Assembly (NCBI GenBank): GCA_020028115.1
Contig: JAHWYA010000108.1
Location: 1 to 6,502 of the forward strand
Direction: 5' to 3'
Length of the DNA stretch: 6,502 bases
From: Anaeromyxobacter sp.
GTDB taxonomy: Bacteria > Myxococcota > Myxococcia > Myxococcales > Anaeromyxobacteraceae
The position numbers and the translations under genes are program-made. This document shows positions 1 through 6,097 of the stretch, in pieces. Each line of letters begins with the position of its first letter. Positions within the stretch are counted from its first letter, which is position 1. The notes under the pieces were generated by a model. The model worked only from the letters and a program-made list of their open reading frames with translations, was not told the DNA's origin and did not search any database.

Positions 1-2
1 CG

Positions 3-2471
3 GTCCGGCTCGCGGGCGATCCCGGACCTCGCGCGGCCACGCTCCTCGCGGCGCTCGCCACCCGCGAGGGCGCGCTCCTCGACGGCGACGTCCTCGCGGC
101 GGACGCGAAGCGGCTGCGCGCGGAGCTGTACGCCGCCGGCCACCGCCGGGCGCGCGTCTCGGCCCCGGTGGTCCGGGTGGAGGGGCGCGCCGCCGCCGTG
201 GAGCTGCCGGTCGAGGCCGGGCCGCGCATCGCCTTCGTCTTCCGCGGCAACGCCGAGGTGCCCGCGGCGGTGCTCGAGCGCGAGCTCGGCCTCGAGGAGG
301 GGCTCCCGCTCGACCTCCCCACCGTGGACGCGGCCTCGGACCGGCTCCTCGCCTACTACCGCGCCCGCGGCCACGCCGCGGTGCGCGTGGACGTCCAGGA
401 GGTCCGCCGCGGGCGGGACCTCGCGCTCGTCGTCCACGTCGACGAGGGGCGGCGGTACCGGGTCGCCAAGGTGACCGTCGAGGGGCTCGCCTGGCGCGAC
501 GCGCGCTTCCTCCGCGAGCGGCTCACCGCGTTCCTCGACGAGGACGCGCCGGAGCCCGCGACCCTCGACGCCGACGAGGCGCGGGCGCTCGCGCTCTCGA
601 TCCCCGACGTGCGCCCGCCGCGCGCGCCGCCGCCCGCGCTCGCGCCGCACGAGGCCCTCGACGACGCCGCCTGGGATCGCGCCGCCGAGCGGCTCGTCGA
701 CGAGTGGCGGGCGGAGGGCTTCCTCGAGGCCGTCTACCTCGGCGCCACGACCACGCTGGACAGGCGCGCGCGGACCGCGGAGACGACGCTCCGGTTCCGC
801 GAGGGGCCCCGCACGCACGTCGACTCGATCGCGTTCGAGGGGAACTCCTCCGTGTCGCTTCCGGAACTCGCCCGCGAGGCGCGGATCGCCCCCGGCGCGG
901 CGCTCGAGTTCGAGAAGGTCGAGGCGACGCGGGCGGCGATCCTCCGCATCTACATCGCCCGCGGCCACCTCTACGCGCGGGTCGAGGCGCGCGAGCAGCT
1001 CGATCGCGAGCGCCACCTCGCGCAGGTCCGGTTCGTGGTCGACGAGGGGCCGCAGGTGCGGGTGGGCCGGGTGCTCGTCGCCGGCAACCGCCGCACGCGC
1101 GAGGGCGTGGTGCTCCGGTCCCTCGCCCTCGCCGAGGGCGACGTCTACGACCCGGAGGCCATCGCGAGGAGCCAGGCGGCGCTGCTGCGGCTCGGCGTCT
1201 TCCAGTCCGTCGGGCTGCGCGTCCAGGACCCCGAGGTCCCGCAGGAGACGAAGGACCTCAACGTCGAGCTCGCCGAGCGGCCCTGGGCCACGCTCTCGCA
1301 GGGCGTCGGCTTCTCCATCGCGAACGGCCCACGCGCGTTCATCGAGTGGCAGCAGCCGAACCTCCTCGGCCGCGCGCTCGAGCTCACCGCGCGCGGCAAG
1401 GTGAACTACCCGCTCGATCAGTTCCGGCCGGACCTCGAGGGGAAGAACGCGGAGGAGCGGACGGAGGGGCGCGTCGACGTCGGCGTCCGCGCGCCGGGCC
1501 TCCCGCTGGTGCGGCTGCCGGCGGGCGCGCGGGCGGACCTCATCGGCGAGATCCTCCACCGCAAGGCGTACGACCTGCGCCGCGCCACCGGCGTCACCGG
1601 CGTGGACGTCGGGCTCACCTCGCGCGTGTCGTTCTCGCTCCAGTACGAGCTGGAGGTGGACAAGATCGGCAAGTCCGACTCGGTCGGCACGACCCAGGCC
1701 GACCGGGAGGCGCTGCGGTTCCCCGAGGGGGTCACCACCCTGCATGCGGTCCGCCCGAGCGTCTCCGCCGACTACCGCGACAACTCCGCCCACCCGCACC
1801 GCGGCTGGTTCGCGACGGGCGCGGTCGAGTGGGCGAACTCGCTCGGCCTGAAGAGCGGGCGGATCCTCGGTGGCCTCCTGCCGGGCTCCGACTTCCCCGT
1901 CAACATGCTGAAGTTCTCCGGCACGGCCTCGACGTACCTGCCGGTCGGGCTCACGGTGCTCGCGCTCTCGCTCCGCGGCGGGCGCGTGCTGCCGCTCGAC
2001 TCCGACTCGGTGACGATCGTGCCGCGGCGGTTCTTCCTCGGCGGCGCGACGACGATGCGCGGCTACGGCGAGGAGGAGATGATCCCGGAGGACCAGCGCG
2101 CCCCCCTCGCGGCCAACGGCGCCGTCTGCGCGCAGACCCCGAGCTCCCCCGACTGCCTCGGCGGCGGCGCCCGCATCGCGGGTGGGCTGCGCCCCATCTC
2201 CGAAGGCGGCCAGCTGTTCGTGCTCGGGAAGGCGGAGCTCCGGCTCCGGCTCCGCGGCGCGCTCGAGGGGGCGCTCTTCGCGGACGTCGGGAACCTCTGG
2301 CTCGACCCGAAGCTCGTGCGCCTCCAGGACCTGCGCGCGAACGTCGGGTTCGGGATCCGGTTCGTGACGCCCATCGGCCCCGCGGCGCTCGACATCGGCT
2401 TCAACATCACGCCGGACGATCGGATGAACGAGGCGATCGTCGCGCCGCACTTCACGATCGGGTTGTTCTAG
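3..2471 (+). CDS. Omp85-superfamily (BamA/TamA-like) outer membrane protein, 5' partial
   Basis: The frame is open from the left edge, so the start and probably a signal peptide lie outside; 822 residues are visible. Omp85 proteins insert beta-barrel proteins into the outer membrane, using periplasmic POTRA domains and a C-terminal 16-strand barrel. Counting from the first visible codon, POTRA-like modules lie at about 1-77, 78-153, 154-273, 274-354 and 355-428. Each shows the usual G-hydrophobic start, a helix ending in Y..(R)GH/GF, and a final strand such as VDEGPQVRV. The third module carries an insertion of about 35 residues, including the Pro-rich PPRAPPPALAP. The barrel runs from about 430 to the end. 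It contains YRDNSAHPHRGW, like the conserved D..RDN..P.RG segment, and the loop-6 RGY at 686-688, and it ends HFTIGLF with the terminal Phe of a barrel signal. Five or more POTRAs favour BamA-like over TamA, which has three. It converges on the HAD gene, with overlapping stops. The family is certain; the exact subfamily is not. Confidence 0.93.
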   Translation, partial: VRLAGDPGPRAATLLAALATREGALLDGDVLAADAKRLRAELYAAGHRRARVSAPVVRVEGRAAAVELPVEAGPRIAFVFRGNAEVPAAVLERELGLEEGLPLDLPTVDAASDRLLAYYRARGHAAVRVDVQEVRRGRDLALVVHVDEGRRYRVAKVTVEGLAWRDARFLRERLTAFLDEDAPEPATLDADEARALALSIPDVRPPRAPPPALAPHEALDDAAWDRAAERLVDEWRAEGFLEAVYLGATTTLDRRARTAETTLRFREGPRTHVDSIAFEGNSSVSLPELAREARIAPGAALEFEKVEATRAAILRIYIARGHLYARVEAREQLDRERHLAQVRFVVDEGPQVRVGRVLVAGNRRTREGVVLRSLALAEGDVYDPEAIARSQAALLRLGVFQSVGLRVQDPEVPQETKDLNVELAERPWATLSQGVGFSIANGPRAFIEWQQPNLLGRALELTARGKVNYPLDQFRPDLEGKNAEERTEGRVDVGVRAPGLPLVRLPAGARADLIGEILHRKAYDLRRATGVTGVDVGLTSRVSFSLQYELEVDKIGKSDSVGTTQADREALRFPEGVTTLHAVRPSVSADYRDNSAHPHRGWFATGAVEWANSLGLKSGRILGGLLPGSDFPVNMLKFSGTASTYLPVGLTVLALSLRGGRVLPLDSDSVTIVPRRFFLGGATTMRGYGEEEMIPEDQRAPLAANGAVCAQTPSSPDCLGGGARIAGGLRPISEGGQLFVLGKAELRLRLRGALEGALFADVGNLWLDPKLVRLQDLRANVGFGIRFVTPIGPAALDIGFNITPDDRMNEAIVAPHFTIGLF

Positions 2472-3130
2472 GGCCGCTCGCCCGGGAACCGCTCCATCAC
2501 GTCGTCGAACGTGTCGAACAGCTCGTGCGGCACCGCGTTCGCGGCGCAGTATCGCGCGAGCGAGGAGTCCCGGCGGGCGAACACCGCGTCGGCGGCGTCG
2601 GCCGCGTGCCGGTCGCCCGTCCCGTCGCCGCAGACGAGCACCTTGTGGCCGGCCGCCTGCAGCTCGCGCACGACGTTCCCCTTGCAGAAGCCGCAGAACC
2701 CGCAGTCGGAGCCGTGGAACGCGACGTCGAGGCCGCCGGGGCCGATCCGGGCGCGGTTCGCGCGCACCTCGAGGTGGGCGCGCAGCGGCGCGGGGAGCCG
2801 GTCGAGGACCGGCTCGATGTAGGCGTCGAGCCCCGCGGACACGATGAGGAACGGGCGCCGCCCGGCGTGGCACGCCGCGAGGAACCGCTCGAAGCCGGGG
2901 CGGAGCACCGCCCGCGCGCGGGCGAACTCCGCGATCTCCGCGGGCGACGCGGTGATGGGCGCGAAGATCTTCGCGAGGAGGACGCTGAAAGGGTAGGCGC
3001 CCGCGCGGTAGGCGTCCTCGGCGCGGCGGTAGTTCTCCTCGCCGGCGAACCGCAGCGCGACGTGGTCGCCGAGGTCCTCGGTGAGGGCGGTGCCGTCGAA
3101 GTCGCAGACGATGGCCCAGGGCGCACGCAT
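2468..3130 (-). CDS. HAD-superfamily phosphatase, subfamily IB / MtnX-like
   Basis: This is a predicted cytoplasmic phosphohydrolase of 220 residues, the usual size for phosphoserine-phosphatase-like or MtnX-like HAD enzymes. All four HAD motifs are present. Motif I is DFDGT at 10-14, with D10 the likely nucleophile and D12 the acid/base. Motif II is VSAG with S98. The motif III lysine is probably K150. Motif IV is GDGTGDR with D169 and D173 for magnesium. Residues 16-80 are helical and fit the small C1 cap. Just before K150 lies CGFCGFCK (C143, C146, C149), a possible metal or redox site; I recall a Cys-Lys motif near here in MtnX-like proteins but cannot check it. The ATG start is preceded by AAGGTGG six bases upstream, in a hairpin loop, and lies 13 bases after the methyltransferase stop. 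No other methionine-salvage gene is in view, so the substrate is unknown. MtnX, phosphoserine and lipid-phosphate phosphatase roles are all open. Confidence 0.88.
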   Translation of the reverse strand: MRAPWAIVCDFDGTALTEDLGDHVALRFAGEENYRRAEDAYRAGAYPFSVLLAKIFAPITASPAEIAEFARARAVLRPGFERFLAACHAGRRPFLIVSAGLDAYIEPVLDRLPAPLRAHLEVRANRARIGPGGLDVAFHGSDCGFCGFCKGNVVRELQAAGHKVLVCGDGTGDRHAADAADAVFARRDSSLARYCAANAVPHELFDTFDDVMERFPGERP

Positions 3131-3154
3131 CGGGCGCCCACCTTTAAGCGCCCG
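3131..3154 (-). promoter_or_regulatory. Hairpin presenting the HAD gene's ribosome binding site
   Basis: On the minus strand, CGGGCGC pairs perfectly with GCGCCCG (7 G:C pairs) around a 10-base loop, TTAAAGGTGG. The loop holds both the methyltransferase stop codon TAA and the Shine-Dalgarno-like AAGGTGG. The 3' arm directly abuts the HAD ATG. A ribosome finishing the upstream gene would open the stem, so translational coupling is a plausible role. This is inferred from the sequence only, and in DNA this GC-rich a 7-bp stem can arise by chance. Confidence 0.45.
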
Positions 3155-3779
3155 CGGCGCCCGGCGTCAACGCCCCGGCCCCCGTGCTCCGCGCTGCAGC
3201 CGCCATGACGCCGAAGCCGGAGAGGACAGGCCACGCCCGCGCGCCCTCGAACCCGGCGCGCGCGAGGAGGGCGGGGAGCGTCTCCTCGTCGAACCGCCGG
3301 TGGAGCCGCGCCATCCCGCGCCACATCGCCATCGCGAGCGCGTGGCGGCCGCCGCCCTCCGACAGCGCGCCGCGGAGCCGCGCCCGCCCGGCCCTCGGCT
3401 CGAGGAAGACGACCCCGCCGCCCGGGCGCAGCGCGCGGCGGACCTCGGCGAGCGCGCGGAGCGGATCGTCGAGCAGGTAGAGGAAGCTGTGGCCGGTCGC
3501 GCCGTCGAGGGCGCCGTCCCGGAACGGCAGGGCGAGGGCGTCGGCGCGCACGAGCGGCAGGTGGAGGCCGAGCGCCGCGGCCCGGCTCCGCGCCCGGTGG
3601 AGCATGGCGGCGGACCGGTCGAGCCCCACGTGGCGGCGGCTCGGATCGGCGCGCCACATCTCGAGCGCGCTCGTGCCCGGCCCGATCCCGAGGTCGAGGA
3701 CGCGCGGCCCCGGGACGAGCGCCGCCATCGCCCGGCAGTCGGTGCGCCACGCCTCGTGGTCCGTGAGGAGCTCGTACAC
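3144..3779 (-). CDS. Class I SAM-dependent methyltransferase (Methyltransf_11-like)
   Basis: This is a predicted cytoplasmic small-molecule or lipid methyltransferase with a Rossmann fold. From the GTG at 3779 it has 211 residues. Motif I, which binds SAM, is VLDLGIGPGTS at 27-37, with Ile where Cys is common. The acidic residue ending strand 2 is D54 in VGLDRS. The motif II region is VRADALALPF at 77-86 with D80. The post-motif segment is EVRRALRPGGGVVFLEP at 112-128. The C-terminal part (about 135-211) is helical and then rich in Ala and Gly; it would set the substrate, which I cannot name. GTG 3779 is the only usual start codon in this frame, and no clear Shine-Dalgarno precedes it. The frame continues upstream without a stop for 24 more codons after the Ppx/GppA stop, with every third base G or C and protein-like sequence (RLYAGFAFGRAAAV). 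The true N-terminus may therefore lie further upstream. Confidence 0.85.
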   Translation of the reverse strand: MYELLTDHEAWRTDCRAMAALVPGPRVLDLGIGPGTSALEMWRADPSRRHVGLDRSAAMLHRARSRAAALGLHLPLVRADALALPFRDGALDGATGHSFLYLLDDPLRALAEVRRALRPGGGVVFLEPRAGRARLRGALSEGGGRHALAMAMWRGMARLHRRFDEETLPALLARAGFEGARAWPVLSGFGVMAAAARSTGAGALTPGAAGA

Positions 3780-3852
3780 CGCCGCGGCGCGGCCGAAGGC
3801 GAACCCGGCGTAGAGCCGCCCGAGGAGCGGCGCGCGGGCGCCGGCCCGGCCG
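3780..3852 (-). other. Coding-like stretch upstream of the methyltransferase GTG, without a start codon
   Basis: This interval separates the Ppx/GppA stop from the annotated methyltransferase start. Read in the methyltransferase frame it is open, all third positions are G or C, and it encodes PLLGRLYAGFAFGRAAA just before VYELLTDHEAW. The other two minus-strand frames have A or T third bases scattered through it (TCT, GGT, CCT; CTA, GTT, CTT). No ATG, GTG, TTG, CTG or ATH codon occurs in this frame here. A CTG overlaps the Ppx/GppA TGA as CTGA, but in a different frame. Either the coding signal is accidental, or a base is wrong or missing, or initiation is unusual. Confidence 0.5.
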
Positions 3853-4782
3853 TCAGCCGACGCGGTCGTAGAGGAGCCCCCAGCGGACGCCGCGGTCCGA
3901 CACGGTGAGGCGCGAGTGGCCGGTGGCGCGCGTCGCCTCGGCGACGATCACGGCGCCCGCGAGGATCACGTCGGCGCGCTTCGGCTCCATGCCGGGGAGC
4001 GCGGCCCGCTCGCGCACCGTGAGCGCGGCGAGCGTCGCGACGAGCCGCTCGATCTCGGCGAGCGAGAGCCACGACCCGTGCACCCGCTCCGCGTCGTACG
4101 CGGGGAGCGCCTGCGCCACCGCGGCGAGCGTCGTCACGGTCCCGGCGACGCCGACGAGCCGCCCGCCCTCGGCGCGTCCCTCCATCGCCGCGAACGGCCG
4201 CACCGCCTCGCGCGCCGCCGCGCGCAGCGCGTCGAGCTCCGCCGCGGACGGCGGATCGCCGCGCACGTGGCGCTCGGTGAGGCGCACCGCGCCGACCTGC
4301 AGGCTCGCCCTCCCGCGCGGCGCGGAGCCGTCTCCGAAGGAGAGCTCGGTCGAGCCGCCGCCCACGTCGAGCACCGCGAGCGGCTCGCCCGGGCGGCCGA
4401 AGTCGCGCCACGCGCTCGCCCACACGAGCCGCGCCTCCTCGTCCCCGGGGATGACCTCCGGGACGAGCTCCGCGGCGTCGCGGGCGGCCTCGAAGAACTC
4501 CGCGCCGTTCGAGGCGTCGCGGGCCGCGCTCGTCGCGACGCAGGCGACGACGGGCGCGCCGAGCTCCCGCGCCGAGCGCGCGTACTCGCGGAGCACCGCC
4601 ACCGTCTCGCGGATCGCCGCCGGGTCGAGCCGGCCGGTCGCGTCGACGCCGCGGCCGAGCCGGGTGATCTCGGCGCGCTCGAGCACCGGCACGAGGGCCG
4701 CGCCCCGCCGCTCGGCGACGAGGAGGAGGACCGTGTTCGTCCCGACGTCGATGGTGGCGAAGCGCTCGGCCACGGGTCCCAC
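3853..4782 (-). CDS. Short Ppx/GppA-family phosphatase (exopolyphosphatase or pppGpp phosphohydrolase)
   Basis: Enzymes of this family remove terminal phosphate from inorganic polyphosphate or from pppGpp; both are cytoplasmic stress-related molecules. The 309 residues match the short form with only the two actin-like ASKHA domains. E. coli Ppx and GppA are about 500 residues, with extra C-terminal helical domains. The first phosphate-binding loop is IDVGTNTVLLLVAE at 11-24. The catalytic-Glu region is IPGDEEARLVWA at 111-122, with E115/E116. The second loop is DVGGGSTEL at 139-147, and a third Gly/Thr loop, GVAGTVTTLAAV, is at 211-222. The protein ends with the typical VSDRGVRWGLLYDR. The start is GTG 4782, one base after the tolB stop (TAG-A-GTG), with GGAG four bases before it; a second GTG at 4773 would also keep every motif. 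The spacing implies translation together with tolB. Sequence alone does not separate polyphosphate from pppGpp activity. Confidence 0.93.
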   Translation of the reverse strand: MGPVAERFATIDVGTNTVLLLVAERRGAALVPVLERAEITRLGRGVDATGRLDPAAIRETVAVLREYARSARELGAPVVACVATSAARDASNGAEFFEAARDAAELVPEVIPGDEEARLVWASAWRDFGRPGEPLAVLDVGGGSTELSFGDGSAPRGRASLQVGAVRLTERHVRGDPPSAAELDALRAAAREAVRPFAAMEGRAEGGRLVGVAGTVTTLAAVAQALPAYDAERVHGSWLSLAEIERLVATLAALTVRERAALPGMEPKRADVILAGAVIVAEATRATGHSRLTVSDRGVRWGLLYDRVG

Positions 4783-4783
4783 T

Positions 4784-6097
4784 CTACTCCGCGAACGGGC
4801 CCCAGGCTGGCGCCGAGAGCTCCCCGACCCCGGCGGCGACGGGGGTCTGGCGGTCGCCCCGCGGATCCGAGACGACGAGCAGCGCCGCCCCCTTGCGGTC
4901 GCTCTTGAACGCGAGGAGCCGCCCGTTCGGCGCCCAGGTCGGCTCCTCGTTCGTGCGCCCCTGGTCCTGGGTGATCCGGTCGATCTTCCCGGAGTCGGGG
5001 GAGATGACGAAGACGTCGAACACCTTGCGCTCGTCGCGGGCGGTGAAGGCGACGAGGTCGCCGCGCGGGCTCCACTGCGGGGTCTGGTTGTAGTTCCCCT
5101 GGAACGTGAGCCGGCGCACGCCGCCGCCGTCCGACGCCATCACGTAGATCTGCGGGGTCCCGGCGCGGTCGGAGACGAAGGCGATCCGCTTGCCGTCCGG
5201 GGACCACGACGGCGAGAGGTCGAGCGCCGGCTCCCGGGTGAGCTTCCGCGCCCCGGTGCCGTCCGCGGCCATCACCCACACGTCGCTGTTGCCGCCCTCG
5301 GTGGCGGTGAACGCGATCTGCGTCCCGTCGGGCGAGTAGACGCCGCCCATCGCGTTCGGCACGTCCCCGAGCCGGCGGAAGGCGCGGTCGGAGAGCCGCA
5401 GGGCCCACAGCTCGGGCCGGCCGGTGCGGTAGCTCGTGAGGAGGAGCTCCTTCCCGTCCGGCCGCCAGGACGGCGTGAGCAGGATGGACCGCTCGGAGAG
5501 CAGGACGCGCGGGTTCTTCCCGTCCGCGTCGAAGAGCACGAGCTCGAACAGGCCGCGGGCCTTGCGGATCGCGGCGAGCTGCGTCGAGAAGACGCCGCGC
5601 TCGCGCGTGTAGAGCCGGACGATCTCGTCCGCGACGCGGTGGCCGAGCGCGCGCGGGTTCGCCGCCGGCGCGCGGACGGCGACCGCGAGCGTCTCGCGCC
5701 CGGCGCGGACCTCGTACACGTGGAGGTCCGCGACGGCGTCGGCGCCCTCCCGCCGGAGCCGGGCGCGCACGAGCCCGTCCGCGCCCACGTCGGCCCAGCG
5801 CGCGAACCGGATGGAGGACGCCGCGTACCCCTCGGCCGGGTCGGCGAGGAAGCCCTTCGGATCGAGGACGTCGAAGAGGCCGGAGAGCGCGAGGTCGCCG
5901 CGGACCACCTCGGTGGTCTCGCGCGCCGCGGCGCGCGCCTCCCCCTCGCCCGCGAAGTCGGCGACGGCGATCGGCAGCGGCTGGAAGCTCGGCGAGCCGA
6001 TGACGAGGGTGGGGCGCTCCTGCGCGGCGGCGGGCGCGGCGAGGACGGCGAGGACGGCGAGGACGGCGAGGAGTGGAGCGGAGAGTCGTCGGATCAT
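4784..6097 (-). CDS. tolB: Tol-Pal system periplasmic beta-propeller protein TolB
   Basis: TolB is the periplasmic partner of TolA and Pal in the Tol-Pal machine, which keeps the outer membrane attached to peptidoglycan and helps constriction at division. From ATG 6097 it has 437 residues, close to the usual 430. Residues 1-25 form a signal peptide: IRR, then the hydrophobic LLAVLAVLAVLAA, with cleavage likely after PAAA-25. The N-terminal alpha/beta domain covers about 30-165 (PLPIAVADF, LALSGLFDVLD). The rest is the propeller, with PD40 repeats centred at 209-232 (SWRPDGKELLL), 253-276 (YSPDGTQIAF), 296-320 (SWSPDGKRIAF), 339-365 (QWSPRGDLVAF) and 386-409 (TWAPNGRLLAF), and a last strand at SAPAWGPF. 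The start overlaps the upstream TolA-like stop as ATGA, which points to coupling. A longer reading to 6250 is rejected because it would run back through the TolA-like gene and put 51 Arg/Pro-rich residues before the signal peptide. Confidence 0.96.
   Translation of the reverse strand: MIRRLSAPLLAVLAVLAVLAAPAAAQERPTLVIGSPSFQPLPIAVADFAGEGEARAAARETTEVVRGDLALSGLFDVLDPKGFLADPAEGYAASSIRFARWADVGADGLVRARLRREGADAVADLHVYEVRAGRETLAVAVRAPAANPRALGHRVADEIVRLYTRERGVFSTQLAAIRKARGLFELVLFDADGKNPRVLLSERSILLTPSWRPDGKELLLTSYRTGRPELWALRLSDRAFRRLGDVPNAMGGVYSPDGTQIAFTATEGGNSDVWVMAADGTGARKLTREPALDLSPSWSPDGKRIAFVSDRAGTPQIYVMASDGGGVRRLTFQGNYNQTPQWSPRGDLVAFTARDERKVFDVFVISPDSGKIDRITQDQGRTNEEPTWAPNGRLLAFKSDRKGAALLVVSDPRGDRQTPVAAGVGELSAPAWGPFAE
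5903..5937. repeat. Two adjacent inverted repeats inside tolB
   Basis: The first is gaccacc-tc-ggtggtc at 5903-5918, with 7-bp arms and a 2-base spacer. The second starts two bases later, an 18-bp perfect palindrome at 5920-5937 (cgcgcgccgcggcgcgcg). They lie in the part encoding the N-terminal domain residues ARAAARETTEVV. Codon choice in a GC-rich Ala/Arg run can make such a palindrome without any role. Confidence 0.6.
6041..6072. repeat. 9-bp tandem repeat in the TolB signal peptide
   Basis: Three perfect copies of gaggacggc (plus strand) are followed by a partial fourth, gagga. On the coding strand they give the repeated Leu-Ala-Val of the signal-peptide hydrophobic core. The unit is three codons, so gain or loss of a copy would keep the frame and lengthen or shorten the core by three residues. 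Confidence 0.85.

Noticed and set aside
2382..2560. Possible intrinsic terminators around the convergent gene ends
   Set aside because: Short GC palindromes such as cccggg are present, but none has a stable stem followed by a T tract on either strand.
704..3208. 834-codon plus-strand open frame crossing the end of the Omp85 gene and running antisense through the HAD gene
   Set aside because: Its product is an Arg/Ala/Gly/Pro-rich sequence with no domain. It overlaps two convincing genes on opposite strands, as expected for stop-poor frames in very GC-rich DNA.
2497..3750. 417-codon minus-strand frame overlapping the HAD and methyltransferase genes
   Set aside because: It is an Arg/Pro/Ala-rich shadow. 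The HAD and methyltransferase motifs are in other frames that cover the same bases.
3167..5408. Minus-strand open frames of 418 and 424 codons (3167-4423 and 4134-5408)
   Set aside because: Both are Arg/Ser/Ala-rich alternative frames of the Ppx/GppA, methyltransferase and TolB genes, with no domain and poor third-base GC pattern.
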